Of a DNA stretch of 64,000 bases, positions 1 to 8,635 are shown one piece after another. This DNA is from Marinimicrobium sp. C6131 (GTDB taxonomy: Bacteria > Pseudomonadota > Gammaproteobacteria > Pseudomonadales > Cellvibrionaceae). The stretch lies in NCBI RefSeq assembly GCF_026153455.1, contig NZ_CP110629.1:744001-808000 (forward strand). The letters run 5' to 3'. Every line of letters starts with the position of its first letter. The stretch's first letter is position 1. The notes below the pieces were generated by a model, which saw only the letters and a program-made list of their open reading frames with translations, was not told where the DNA came from and did no database searches. Position numbers and translations under genes: made by a program.

Positions 1-974
1 ACTGCGTTGGCCAGCCCCAGGTTACCCTCGGAGTTTTCAAAGTCGATGGGGTTGACCTTGTGGGGCATGGTGGAGGAGCCCACCTCACCGGCGATGGTTT
101 TCTGTTTGAAGTAACCCAGGGAAATATAGCCCCACACGTCCCGGTCAAAGTCGATCAGGATGGTGTTGAACCGGGCAATGGCATCGAACAGCTCGGCGAT
201 ATAATCGTGGGGCTCGATCTGGGTGGTGTAGGGGTTCCAGGTCAGGCCCAGGCCCTCGACGAAGGTCTGGGCGTTGGCAGCCCAGTCGATGTTCGGGTAG
301 GTGGCCAGGTGGGCGTTGTAGTTGCCCACGGCGCCGTTGATTTTGCCCAGCAGCTCCACCTGTTCAATCTGTTTGATCTGACGGCGTAAGCGGGCCACGA
401 CGTTGGCCATTTCCTTACCCACGGTGGTAGGTGAGGCGGTCTGTCCGTGGGTGCGCGAGAGCATGGGGTCGGCGGCGTAGTCGTGGGCCAGCTTGGCGAT
501 GGCGTCGGTGATCTGCTGCGCCTGGGTCAGCAACTGCTCGCGACCGGCCTTGAGCATCAGCGCGTGGGACAGGTTGTTGATGTCTTCACTGGTGCAGGCG
601 AAGTGAACGTACTCCAGAACCGCTTCCAGCTCTTTATTACCGGCAAACTGCTTTTTCAGGAAGTATTCCACGGCTTTTACGTCGTGGTTGGTGGTCCGCT
701 CGATCTCTTTGATCTGTTCGGCTTCGACTTCGCTGAAGTTGGCCACGATGGCATCGAGCTGCCGGTGAGTCTCGCTGCTGAAGGCGGGTACCTCGGTAAT
801 CTCCGGGTGTTCGCTCAAACGTTGCAGCCAGCGCACTTCCACCGCCACGCGGCAGTGAATCAGGCCGAATTCGCTGAAAACCGCGCGCAGATCGGTGGTT
901 TTACTGCCGTAGCGGCCATCAATGGGGGAAACAGCGTTCAGGGGCGTGAGTTGGTCGAAGGTTGCGGATGCCAT
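1..974 (-). CDS. purB: Adenylosuccinate lyase (C-terminal end outside window)
   Basis: PurB catalyses two steps of purine synthesis: fumarate release from SAICAR and from adenylosuccinate. The reverse-strand translation begins MASATFDQLTPLNAVSP at 974 and reads on to base 1 without a stop. It carries the fumarase/aspartase superfamily signature GSSTMPHKVNP near positions 45-80, the loop holding the catalytic serine. About 324 codons are visible of the roughly 455 usual for the family, so the gene is cut by the window edge, not truncated biologically. It lies downstream of hflD in the same direction, the order seen in E. coli (nudJ-mnmA-hflD-purB). Confidence 0.96.
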   Translation of the reverse strand, partial: MASATFDQLTPLNAVSPIDGRYGSKTTDLRAVFSEFGLIHCRVAVEVRWLQRLSEHPEITEVPAFSSETHRQLDAIVANFSEVEAEQIKEIERTTNHDVKAVEYFLKKQFAGNKELEAVLEYVHFACTSEDINNLSHALMLKAGREQLLTQAQQITDAIAKLAHDYAADPMLSRTHGQTASPTTVGKEMANVVARLRRQIKQIEQVELLGKINGAVGNYNAHLATYPNIDWAANAQTFVEGLGLTWNPYTTQIEPHDYIAELFDAIARFNTILIDFDRDVWGYISLGYFKQKTIAGEVGSSTMPHKVNPIDFENSEGNLGLANA

Positions 975-1071
975 GGGAGTCTCTTGCTTGGGTTCAAACG
1001 GATTGGAAAAGGCCGGCATTGTACCGGAAAATGGTGGTTCGCGCAGGGGTTGATGGATGTTGCGGGGTTGT

Positions 1072-1103
1072 TGGTGGATAAGGCCGAAGGCCGTCATCCA
1101 CCA
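1072..1103. repeat. Palindromic extragenic repeat, family A copy 1
   Basis: An inverted repeat with arms TGGTGGAT and ATCCACCA encloses a GGCC-gaa-GGCC core. It lies just beyond the hflD stop codon (1110) on the minus strand. It shares its arm sequence with copies at 1819, 3491, 8550 and 21913. Confidence 0.75.
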
Positions 1104-1109
1104 TGACAG

Positions 1110-1748
1110 TCAACGTAACTCCGCCTTCGCCTCTCGCAACAACCGGTCAACCGTCTGGGCCAACTTCTTGCGCTGGAAAATCAACTGCCACCGGCTGCCG
1201 CCCACCTGCCGCCACAAGGTGGCCGAACGGATGCCCGCCAACAACAGGGCCCGGACCTGATTGGCGATGCGGGCCTGCTGCAGATACCCCTGGTCCCCGG
1301 TCACCTGAATACGAAAGCGGAAGGTGCTGATGGTTTCCTTGTACAGATCGCCGAGGTTGCCAATCACATTTTCGTGGGTGCTGGAGAACAGCTCGGCCTG
1401 CCGGGCCGCCTGCTTCAGCCGCGTGCCCAGTACGCCGAGCATATCTTTCCGGGCACTCAGTTTGCGCTGCAGGTGGAGGACGCCGAGGCTGTAGCGCAGG
1501 GCGTCTTTATGGCGCTGGTTCCCGGGCTCCAGCGTCGCCTGCAGAATTTCCAGCCCGGGAATAAGGTTGGCGAGGGTGTTCCCGTACACCGCTCGGGTGT
1601 TGGGCGGGTCCATGGCAAACAGGCTCTCGATGGTGCAGCGGTAGGGATCGCTGGGGACGTAGCCGGTTTTGGCCAGTTGTTCCACGAGGCCGGCGGCCTG
1701 GAAGAGGCCCGCCAGGGCGATGGTGGCGTTTTCGAGCTTGTCAGTCAC
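1110..1748 (-). CDS. hflD: HflD family lysogenization regulator homolog
   Basis: The 212-residue product matches HflD in length (about 213) and in its N-terminal pattern (MTDKLENATIALAGLFQAAG). In E. coli HflD is a peripheral inner-membrane protein that binds the lambda CII activator; its wider role is unknown. No membrane segment or signal peptide is visible and the protein is largely helical. The gene sits between mnmA and purB as in enterobacteria, about 93 bases after mnmA, so co-transcription with mnmA is likely. The assignment rests on sequence and conserved gene order together. Confidence 0.9.
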   Translation of the reverse strand: MTDKLENATIALAGLFQAAGLVEQLAKTGYVPSDPYRCTIESLFAMDPPNTRAVYGNTLANLIPGLEILQATLEPGNQRHKDALRYSLGVLHLQRKLSARKDMLGVLGTRLKQAARQAELFSSTHENVIGNLGDLYKETISTFRFRIQVTGDQGYLQQARIANQVRALLLAGIRSATLWRQVGGSRWQLIFQRKKLAQTVDRLLREAKAELR

Positions 1749-1818
1749 GGGGGTGTTGGGTCCTCGTTGGTCGTTAAAATGGTAAGGGCATCATTATGAG
1801 GGATGAGGGCCGTTGTTT

Positions 1819-1851
1819 GGTGGATGACGGCCCTGCGGGCCTTATGCCGCC
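1819..1851. repeat. Palindromic extragenic repeat, family A copy 2
   Basis: The left arm GGTGGATGACGG and a GGCC-rich loop are followed by CCTTATGCCGCC. The right half overlaps the mnmA stop codon (1842-1844, minus strand), so the element supplies the end of the gene and may act as its 3' hairpin. Confidence 0.65.
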
Positions 1852-2930
1852 CGCTCAATCACCGCGCCCCCCAGGCACACATCCCCATCGTACAGCACGA
1901 CCGATTGCCCGGGGGTGATAGCCCGCTGGGGCTCGTCAAAGGCGATACGCAACCGGTCGCCCTCGACCATCACCTCGCACGCCTGGTCCGCCTGGCGGTA
2001 GCGGGTCTTGGCCATGCAGCGGAAAGAGGGGGCCGGGGCCTTGCCGTTGATCCAGTGAATCTGGCTCGCCTCCAGCCCGTTGTTATACAGCAGCGGGTGC
2101 TCGCCCTGCACCGCAATCAGCACATTGCGCTCCAGGTCTTTCTGCGCTACAAACCAGGGTGCTTCGCTGGCGCCGGCCACGCCGCCGATGCCCAGGCCCT
2201 GGCGCTGGCCAATGGTGTAGTACATCAAGCCGGCATGCTCGCCAATCACCTGGCCTTCGGGGGTCTCGATGGTGCCGGGCTGGGCGGGCAGGTACTGCTG
2301 CAGAAAGTCCTTGAAACGGCGCTCACCGATAAAGCAGATGCCGGTGCTGTCTTTCTTCTTGGCCGTCGCCAGGCCGTTCTCTTCGGCGATGCGGCGCACC
2401 TGAGGCTTTTCAATGCCACCCAGTGGAAACAGGCTTCGGGCAAACTCGGCTTCCCCCACGGCGTGCAGGAAGTAACTCTGGTCCTTGTTGGGGTCCAGGC
2501 CCTTGAGCAAGTGGGTGCGTCCGTCCCGGTCCTCGCGGCGCACATAGTGCCCGGTGGCGATCAGCTCGCCACCGAGCATTTCGGCGTATTCGATGAACAC
2601 CTTGAACTTGATTTCCCGGTTGCACAGGATATCCGGGTTGGGGGTTCGTCCCGCCTTGTACTCGGCCAGAAAGTGTTCAAACACATTGTCCCAGTACTCG
2701 GCGGCAAAATTGGCGGTGTGCAGCGTGATGCCGAGCCGGTCGGCCACGCGCTGGGCGTCCGCCAGATCGTCTTTGGCGGTGCAGTATTCGGTGCCGTCGT
2801 CCTCATCCCAGTTTTTCATGAACAGGCCTTCGACCTGATAGCCTTGCTGCTGCAGGATCAGGGCCGTGACCGAGGAGTCGACGCCGCCGGACATGCCGAC
2901 GATGACGCGGGGTTTGGTTGCTGCTGTCAT
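1842..2930 (-). CDS. mnmA: tRNA-specific 2-thiouridylase MnmA
   Basis: MnmA inserts sulfur at C2 of U34 in tRNA-Lys, tRNA-Glu and tRNA-Gln using persulfide delivered by the IscS/Tus relay. The 362-residue protein has the PP-loop SGGVDSS at residues 14-20, the first catalytic cysteine at C103 (NPDILCNREIKF) and the persulfide-accepting cysteine at C199 (DSTGICFIGERRF). Length is normal. It starts 20 bases after nudJ and precedes hflD and purB. Its sulfur donor gene iscS lies at the far end of this window. Confidence 0.98.
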   Translation of the reverse strand: MTAATKPRVIVGMSGGVDSSVTALILQQQGYQVEGLFMKNWDEDDGTEYCTAKDDLADAQRVADRLGITLHTANFAAEYWDNVFEHFLAEYKAGRTPNPDILCNREIKFKVFIEYAEMLGGELIATGHYVRREDRDGRTHLLKGLDPNKDQSYFLHAVGEAEFARSLFPLGGIEKPQVRRIAEENGLATAKKKDSTGICFIGERRFKDFLQQYLPAQPGTIETPEGQVIGEHAGLMYYTIGQRQGLGIGGVAGASEAPWFVAQKDLERNVLIAVQGEHPLLYNNGLEASQIHWINGKAPAPSFRCMAKTRYRQADQACEVMVEGDRLRIAFDEPQRAITPGQSVVLYDGDVCLGGAVIERAA

Positions 2931-2950
2931 GATAATCCGGTGTTGTTCAA

Positions 2951-3403
2951 TCAGTTGTGCCGCCGGGGGTTCAGGAGCTCCAGTGGATACCGTTTGCCAC
3001 TGAGGTATTCATCAACGGCGTCCAGGACCATTGGGCTGCGCCACTGCGCTTCGCAGGCCAGTAGCTCGTCCCGGGTCAGCCAGCGCGGTTCAATGATGCC
3101 ACGATCCAGTGGCTGCTCGGGAATTTCCTTCAGCGCTTCCGCGGCAAAGGTGTGACGCAGATAGGTCACGCCATTGGCCGGTGCGTTGTACAGGCTGATG
3201 CTCAGCAGGGCGGTTGGCTTTACCAGCCAGCGGGTTTCCTCGAGGGTTTCCCGGATTGCCGCCTCGACCAGCGTTTCCCCGGGTTCCAGGTGGCCGGCGG
3301 GCTGGTTGTAGACAACCCGGTCCTCGGCGTGTTCAAACACAAACAAGAAGCGGCCATCCCGCTCCACCACGGTGGCCACGGTCACGTGGGGTGCCCAGGT
3401 CAT
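2951..3403 (-). CDS. nudJ: NUDIX hydrolase NudJ-like (thiamin/nucleoside pyrophosphate phosphatase)
   Basis: This 150-residue Nudix protein has the box starting at G38 (GHLEPGETLVEAAIRETLEE), with R51-E52 and E55-E56 as the metal-binding core; the glycine that usually follows EET is arginine here. E. coli NudJ, a phosphatase acting on thiamin pyrophosphates and nucleotides, is similar in length and also sits directly upstream of mnmA. The gap to mnmA is 20 bases, so the two are almost certainly one transcript. Substrate identity is inferred from family and position only. Confidence 0.9.
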   Translation of the reverse strand: MTWAPHVTVATVVERDGRFLFVFEHAEDRVVYNQPAGHLEPGETLVEAAIRETLEETRWLVKPTALLSISLYNAPANGVTYLRHTFAAEALKEIPEQPLDRGIIEPRWLTRDELLACEAQWRSPMVLDAVDEYLSGKRYPLELLNPRRHN

Positions 3404-3490
3404 AGAGGTCCTTGTTGTCGGGGATCAGCGAACGAAAGGCACAGTTTACCGGATTTGGCGACTGGCGGCACGGGCCGGCGTGTTATGCAG

Positions 3491-3523
3491 GGTGGATAGG
3501 GGGCGTCAGCCCCGTCATCCACC
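3491..3523. repeat. Palindromic extragenic repeat, family A copy 3
   Basis: GGTGGATAGGGGGC and CCCCGTCATCCACC form an inverted repeat about 20 bases beyond the ectD stop codon (3543). Arms match copies 1 and 4. Confidence 0.75.
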
Positions 3524-3542
3524 GCTTGCGAGTTACAACCGT

Positions 3543-4433
3543 TTACAGGATCTTGGGCTCCCTGTCGGCCAGATAATGGGGCCGTGGGGCCTGTCCGCTA
3601 AAAGGCGCTTCCAGCTCGTTTTCCGTGCTGTTGTACACAAACATCAACAACGCCCGGGGGTCGCCGGAAATATTGTCCGGTGAGCCGTGCAGGATGTTGC
3701 ACTCGTGCAGCACCAGGGTGCCGGCTTTGCCATAAACCCCTTCAATGCTGTGGTCTTTCAGCAGCGTCTGTAACGATTCTCTGCCGGGTACGCCGGCAAC
3801 CTGCTTTTTCAGGGACTTGCGGTAGTTCTTCTCTTCGGTGGTGCCGCCGCAGGACACATAGTGTTTGTGGGAACCGGGAATCACATACAGCGGGCCGTTG
3901 TACTCATGGTTATCGGTGAGCATGATCCAGGCGGTAACGGCCCGCATGTGACGCATGCCGTCCTCGACGTGCCAGGTTTCAAAATCCGAGTGCCAGGCAA
4001 AGGAGCGGCCCTTGAAGGCGGGCTTTCGGTTGATGCGCGACTGGGTGACGTACACATCGGAGCCGAGAATCTGCTTTACCGGCTCCAGAATGCGCGGGTC
4101 CCGGGCGATGCGGGTGATAGTCTCGCTGTAGGCGTGGGGCTTGAAGATGGTGCGCAGCTCACCGCTGTCGGGTTCGGTGTACAACTCTTCCCGACCGGCC
4201 ATCGTGGTTTTGAGGGTCTCAGCTTCGCCGCGAATGGCGTCGAGCGTGTCCTCCATACGGCCGGGGAGGGTGAGAAAGCCCTTTTGTTCATAGTGCGCCA
4301 GTTGGTCGTCGGACAGCGCGTGCGGACTGTTGCTCTGGCCATCGCCGTATATGACCGGGTCGATGCGCGGTATGATGTGTTCGGCGTCGCCAGTGCGGGA
4401 CGGGTAGGGGTCGTATCGTTTAAGCAAGGTCAT
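3543..4433 (-). CDS. ectD: Ectoine hydroxylase EctD
   Basis: EctD is a non-haem Fe(II)/2-oxoglutarate dioxygenase that turns the compatible solute ectoine into 5-hydroxyectoine. The 296-residue protein contains the EctD signature FAWHSDFETWHVEDGM around residues 145-160; H148, D150 and H249 (ILHGS) fit the iron triad. The family is usually about 300 residues. No ectABC genes are next to it, so it either serves an ectoine locus elsewhere or imported ectoine. The AAGGAGG ribosome site lies only one base from the ATG at 4433; a TTG two codons in would have better spacing, so the exact start is uncertain. It implies a salt- or heat-stress lifestyle. Confidence 0.93.
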   Translation of the reverse strand: MTLLKRYDPYPSRTGDAEHIIPRIDPVIYGDGQSNSPHALSDDQLAHYEQKGFLTLPGRMEDTLDAIRGEAETLKTTMAGREELYTEPDSGELRTIFKPHAYSETITRIARDPRILEPVKQILGSDVYVTQSRINRKPAFKGRSFAWHSDFETWHVEDGMRHMRAVTAWIMLTDNHEYNGPLYVIPGSHKHYVSCGGTTEEKNYRKSLKKQVAGVPGRESLQTLLKDHSIEGVYGKAGTLVLHECNILHGSPDNISGDPRALLMFVYNSTENELEAPFSGQAPRPHYLADREPKIL

Positions 4434-4701
4434 TCCTCCTTAATTCACTGTCATCATTCGCAGGAATCAATCGGTTCACTAAAGAAGAAAGCTTTGGCCA
4501 AGCCTGCGCTGGGGAGATAGGGTCGATGGGTGCGGCGTTCAACCCCCGAATTTATTTAAAAAATCAATCATCAAAAATACAGTCATAGCTCAATAAAGTG
4601 AAAAGACGGGTAAAGTCCTTGGGACCCTGTCGGTGGAACCGCTAGTATTCAGGTATAAAAAAAGATCCATTAACAATAAATACGACAACAAGGTGAGAGA
4701 G

Positions 4702-6327
4702 ATGATTCGAGTGATCCGAGCTCGGCTACGGCATTGGCTGGTAGCCTTCCTGACGGTTTTTCCCCTAATGGCCCTGGCCGAGGGGCCCTCCCGCGCTGAA
4801 ATCGAGGCGACCATGAAAGAGGCCACCCGCTTTATGCGCGAGGAGGTCAGTTTTCGTGGGGGGTATCTCTGGTCCTACCTGCCCGATTTTTCCCGGGTGT
4901 GGGGGGAGTTGGAAGCCAGGCGCACCATGATCTGGATTCAGCCTCCGGGGACGGCGACGGTGGGGCACCTTTACCTCGATGCACTGGCAGCCACCGGTGA
5001 TCGCTATTACTACGAGGCGGCGCAGGAGGTGGCGAATGCCCTGATCTGGGCGCAGCATCCCTCGGGCGGCTGGAACTATGTGGCGGACTACGCCGGCGAA
5101 GAGTCCCTGAAGCACTGGTACAACACTGTGGGGAAAAACGCCTGGCGTCTGGAGGAGTTCCAGCATTATTACGGAAACGCCACCTTTGATGATGCCGGCA
5201 CCATGGAGTCGGCCAAATTTCTCCTGCGGCTGTACATGACTGAGCGTGACCCCCGGTATCGTCCGGCCCTGGAGCGCGCGATCCAGTTTGTTCTCGACAG
5301 CCAATACCCGATCGGAGGCTGGCCCCAGCGGTATCCCCTGCGCTACGAGCACTCCAAAGACGGTCAGCCGGACTACACCTCGTTTATCACGTTCAACGAT
5401 GATGTGGCACAAGAGAACATTGAGTTCCTGCTGTTGTGCTATCAGGCGTTGGGGCGGTCGGATCTGCGCGAGCCGGTGATCCGGGCCATGAACAGCTTCC
5501 TGGTCACCCGGATGGGGCCACCCCAACCGGGTTGGGCGATGCAATATACGCTGGAGCTCGAGCCTGCCGGTGCCAGAACCTACGAGCCCAAATCTGTCTC
5601 ACCGGGCACGACCGCGGCCAATATCTATCAGCTGATCACATTTTACCGGTTGACGGGAGAGACCAAATTCCTGGCTCCCATTCCGGCCGCTCTGGACTGG
5701 CTCGACCGGGTGCGCCTGCCGGCGCGTGAGCAGCGGGATGGACGCACACACCCCACCTTCGTGGAGATCGGTACCGGAAAAGCCCTGCACACACACCGGC
5801 GGGGCTCCAATGTGAGCAACGGTGAGTATTTTGTCGACTACAACCCGGATAACGCCCTGTCTCACTACCGCTCCACACGTCATATCGATGTTGAGGCGTT
5901 GAGGTCACTGTATCGGACGGTTAAAGCCATGCCCCGGGAGGAAGCAACCAGGGGGTCGCCTCTGCTTGAGCCGCAGAGTGCGGATTTGCCCCGGTTTTTC
6001 ACTTTGGGCAATGTCAGCGTGTCCGATCTCAATACCCGCGCTCAGGAGCCGGTGGATACCGGCGACTTGGCGTCCGATGCGGCCCGGTTGCGCTCGGCCC
6101 TGAATGATGAGGGCTACTGGCCGACGCCCCTGCATTTTACGTCCAACCCCTATATCGGGCCGGCGCCGAAGACCGCCGCAGAGGGAGATTTTGGCAGTCG
6201 ACATGTGGGAGACCAGTGGGATACTTCGCCCTATCGGGCCGAGGAACCCGTCATGGGAATTTCCACGGGGGCGTTTATCAGAAACATGGGGGTGTTGATT
6301 CGCTATCTGGAGGCGCAGAGCGAGTGA
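4702..6327 (+). CDS. Secreted pectate lyase, PL10 family
   Basis: This 541-residue enzyme is predicted to cleave polygalacturonate by beta-elimination. The ATG at 4702 is chosen because it opens a standard signal peptide (basic MIRVIRARLRHW, hydrophobic core, cleavage after MALA) and has AAGGTGAGA upstream; an in-frame ATG at 4633 would add 23 hydrophilic residues. PL10-type motifs include GGWPQRYPLRY (around residue 195) and SFITFNDDV. The (alpha/alpha) toroid-type tryptophan-rich repeats fill the first half. It has no carbohydrate-binding module. The gene is monocistronic: it is separated from speA by 293 bases that contain two palindromes. Confidence 0.88.
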   Translation: MIRVIRARLRHWLVAFLTVFPLMALAEGPSRAEIEATMKEATRFMREEVSFRGGYLWSYLPDFSRVWGELEARRTMIWIQPPGTATVGHLYLDALAATGDRYYYEAAQEVANALIWAQHPSGGWNYVADYAGEESLKHWYNTVGKNAWRLEEFQHYYGNATFDDAGTMESAKFLLRLYMTERDPRYRPALERAIQFVLDSQYPIGGWPQRYPLRYEHSKDGQPDYTSFITFNDDVAQENIEFLLLCYQALGRSDLREPVIRAMNSFLVTRMGPPQPGWAMQYTLELEPAGARTYEPKSVSPGTTAANIYQLITFYRLTGETKFLAPIPAALDWLDRVRLPAREQRDGRTHPTFVEIGTGKALHTHRRGSNVSNGEYFVDYNPDNALSHYRSTRHIDVEALRSLYRTVKAMPREEATRGSPLLEPQSADLPRFFTLGNVSVSDLNTRAQEPVDTGDLASDAARLRSALNDEGYWPTPLHFTSNPYIGPAPKTAAEGDFGSRHVGDQWDTSPYRAEEPVMGISTGAFIRNMGVLIRYLEAQSE

Positions 6328-6413
6328 TGGCGCGGCTCACGCCATTTGCGCAGACCGGGAAACTCTGGCAAGGTTGACGACTTTAGTGTTTTCAGCCCTC
6401 GGGGAAGGTGTCG

Positions 6414-6439
6414 GTCGGGTTAGCGAAGCGTAACCCGAC
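6414..6439. repeat. Palindromic extragenic repeat, family B, first unit
   Basis: GTCGGGTTAGCG and CGTAACCCGAC form a near-perfect inverted repeat with a short AAG centre, downstream of the pectate lyase gene. Confidence 0.65.
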
Positions 6440-6461
6440 GAACCACCGCCTTGCGCTTTTT

Positions 6462-6491
6462 GTCGGATTACGCGCTGCGCGCTGATCCGAC
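6462..6491. repeat. Palindromic extragenic repeat, family B, second unit
   Basis: GTCGGATTACGCGC and GCGCTGATCCGAC form a second inverted repeat with the same GTCGG-TTA arm as the unit 22 bases upstream. The pair resembles the tandem REP-like units common between genes in gammaproteobacteria. Confidence 0.65.
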
Positions 6492-6620
6492 CTACGGGTG
6501 GGGAGGGTAAAAAAAGGTTTGCAATTGAGACCGGTTTGGGCAAAATTGCGCGCCTTTCACACATCTTTCCCTCCGGTTCCCGGAGGGCTTGCCAACGTTA
6601 AACAGAGGTAGGTTGCTGCA

Positions 6621-8543
6621 TTGACTCAATCCAATGATTCCCAGACCTGGTCGGCACGCCATTCATCTGAGCTGTATGGCATCGAAGAGTGGGGAGGCGG
6701 CTATTTCGGCGTCTCGCCCGAGGGTGAAGTGGTGGTGCGCTCACCCAGTAATGGGCAGGCGGGAGCGACGGTATCCCTGATGGATGTCGCCCACGGATTG
6801 CAACAGCGCGGTCTGGAAATGCCGGTGCTGCTGCGACTGGAGAATCTGGTGGACAGCCGCATCAGCATCCTGAACGAGTCTTTTGCGCAGGCGATGGAGA
6901 CCACCGGCTACCAGGGCTGTTACCGGGGCGCCTTTCCGATCAAGGTGAACCAGCAGAGCCATATCGTGGCGGAGATTGCCCGCTTCGGCGAGCGTTACAA
7001 CCACGGCCTGGAGGCGGGCAGTAAGGCCGAGCTGATGATCGCCCTGTCGACCCTGCAGAACCGGGAAAGCCTGATCATCTGCAATGGCTACAAAGACGCC
7101 GAGTTCATTGACCTCGGGTTGCAGGCCCGCAAGTTGGGCTTCAAATGTTTTTTCGTGCTCGAAACACCCGCCGAAGTGCCCCTCATCATCGAGCGCAGCC
7201 GCGCCCTGGGCGTTGATCCGCTCATTGGTGCGCGGCTTAAACTGTCGACCAAGGTCGAGGGACATTGGAGCGAAGACAGCGGCGACCGCAGCCTGTTCGG
7301 TCTCACCGCCATCCAACTGGTGGAAGTGGTGGACAGCCTGCGCGAGGCGGGCCTGTTGCACTGCTTCCAGTTGCTGCACTTTCACCTGGGCTCCCAGATT
7401 CCCAACATTCGCAGTATCCGGGCCGGCGTTTTCGAAGCGTGCCGCTATTACATTGACCTGGTGGCCGAAGGCGCGCCGTTGGGCTATATGGACCTCGGCG
7501 GCGGTCTGGCCATCGACTACGACGGCACCTGCAGCACCAGCGGGCACAGCCGGAACTACTCCGTGCAGGAATATTGCGTGGACGTGGTCGAGGCCATCCA
7601 GCAGGCGCTGGATCCCCACGACATTGAGCACCCGGTCATTGTCACCGAATCCGGACGGGCCACTGTGGCCCATACGTCGGTACTGCTGTTCAATATTCTG
7701 GATGTGGGGCACTTTGATCCGACGCCGTTGCCGGAGGCTCTGCCGGAAGACAGCCATGCCCAACTGGCCAACCTGTGGCACGCGATTCGGGTCATTTCGA
7801 CCAACAACCTGCAGGAAAGCTATAACGACGTCACTTATTACCGGGATCAGATCCGCGACATGTTTCACCGTGGCGAAATCAGCCTTCGGGAGCGCGCGTT
7901 CGGGGAAAACCTGTACCTGGCCGGCCTGCAGAAAATTGCCACCTTGCTGCCGGACCTCAAGCGCATACCGCCGGAACTGGAAACCCTGCCGCAACAACTG
8001 GCGGACATTTACTACGGCAACTTCAGCGTATTCCAGTCACTGCCGGATTCCTGGGCCATTGAGCAGGTGTTTCCGGTCATGCCGATCCACCGGCTCAATG
8101 AAAAACCCACCCGGCAGGCGATCATTGCCGATCTGACGTGCGACTGTGATGGCAAGCTGGATCGTTTTGCGGGGCCGCACGGCAATACGGAAACCCTGTC
8201 CGTGCATCCGGTCAAAGCCAGCGAAGAATATTATCTGGGGGTATTCCTGGTCGGGGCCTATCAGGAAACCCTGGGCGATCTGCACAACCTGTTTGGCGAC
8301 ACCAACGTGGCGAGCATTCGCATCAACAGCGAAGGTGGCATGGAGTTTGTCCACGAGCTGCATGGCGACAGCATCGCCGATGTATTGAGCTATGTGGAAT
8401 ACGATCCGCAGGCCATGTTCAAGCAGTTCCGTGCCACCGCCGAACAGGCCGTGCGCGACGGGCGCATTTCGGTGTCCGACCGGCAGGAAATGTTGGCGGC
8501 CTTTACCGACAGTTTGCGGGGTTATACGTATTTCGAGCGGTGA
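6621..8543 (+). CDS. speA: Biosynthetic arginine decarboxylase SpeA
   Basis: SpeA converts arginine to agmatine with pyridoxal phosphate, the entry to putrescine by the agmatine route. The 640-residue protein is full length; the Schiff-base lysine is K108 in FPIKVNQQSH, and the glycine-rich phosphate-binding loop is LDLGGGLAID-like (YMDLGGGLAIDYDG). The start is the TTG at 6621 with AGAGGTAGG eight bases upstream; no better ATG gives the usual N-terminus. It is followed 92 bases later by two genes that turn putrescine (or diaminopropane) into spermidine (or norspermidine), with a family A palindrome in between. No agmatinase or agmatine deiminase gene is in the window. Confidence 0.96.
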   Translation: MTQSNDSQTWSARHSSELYGIEEWGGGYFGVSPEGEVVVRSPSNGQAGATVSLMDVAHGLQQRGLEMPVLLRLENLVDSRISILNESFAQAMETTGYQGCYRGAFPIKVNQQSHIVAEIARFGERYNHGLEAGSKAELMIALSTLQNRESLIICNGYKDAEFIDLGLQARKLGFKCFFVLETPAEVPLIIERSRALGVDPLIGARLKLSTKVEGHWSEDSGDRSLFGLTAIQLVEVVDSLREAGLLHCFQLLHFHLGSQIPNIRSIRAGVFEACRYYIDLVAEGAPLGYMDLGGGLAIDYDGTCSTSGHSRNYSVQEYCVDVVEAIQQALDPHDIEHPVIVTESGRATVAHTSVLLFNILDVGHFDPTPLPEALPEDSHAQLANLWHAIRVISTNNLQESYNDVTYYRDQIRDMFHRGEISLRERAFGENLYLAGLQKIATLLPDLKRIPPELETLPQQLADIYYGNFSVFQSLPDSWAIEQVFPVMPIHRLNEKPTRQAIIADLTCDCDGKLDRFAGPHGNTETLSVHPVKASEEYYLGVFLVGAYQETLGDLHNLFGDTNVASIRINSEGGMEFVHELHGDSIADVLSYVEYDPQAMFKQFRATAEQAVRDGRISVSDRQEMLAAFTDSLRGYTYFER

Positions 8544-8549
8544 AATATT

Positions 8550-8582
8550 GGTGGATGACGGAGCTGCGCTCCTTATCCACCC
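8550..8582. repeat. Palindromic extragenic repeat, family A copy 4
   Basis: GGTGGATGACGGAGC and GCTCCTTATCCACC form an inverted repeat starting six bases after the speA stop codon and ending about 40 bases before the ribosome site of the next gene. Confidence 0.75.
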
Positions 8583-8635
8583 CACCTCGTGACCGCCCTA
8601 TCAGATTTGCACCATCCTCAGAGGAGCTAAAAGGT

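Noticed and set aside
447..1106. Long plus-strand frame (219 codons)
   Set aside because: It is the antisense shadow of purB; the minus strand encodes a clear adenylosuccinate lyase.
8540..8635. Longer start for the carboxyspermidine dehydrogenase
   Set aside because: The extra 32 codons cross a palindromic repeat; the ATG at 8636 has GAGGAG and begins the Rossmann motif.
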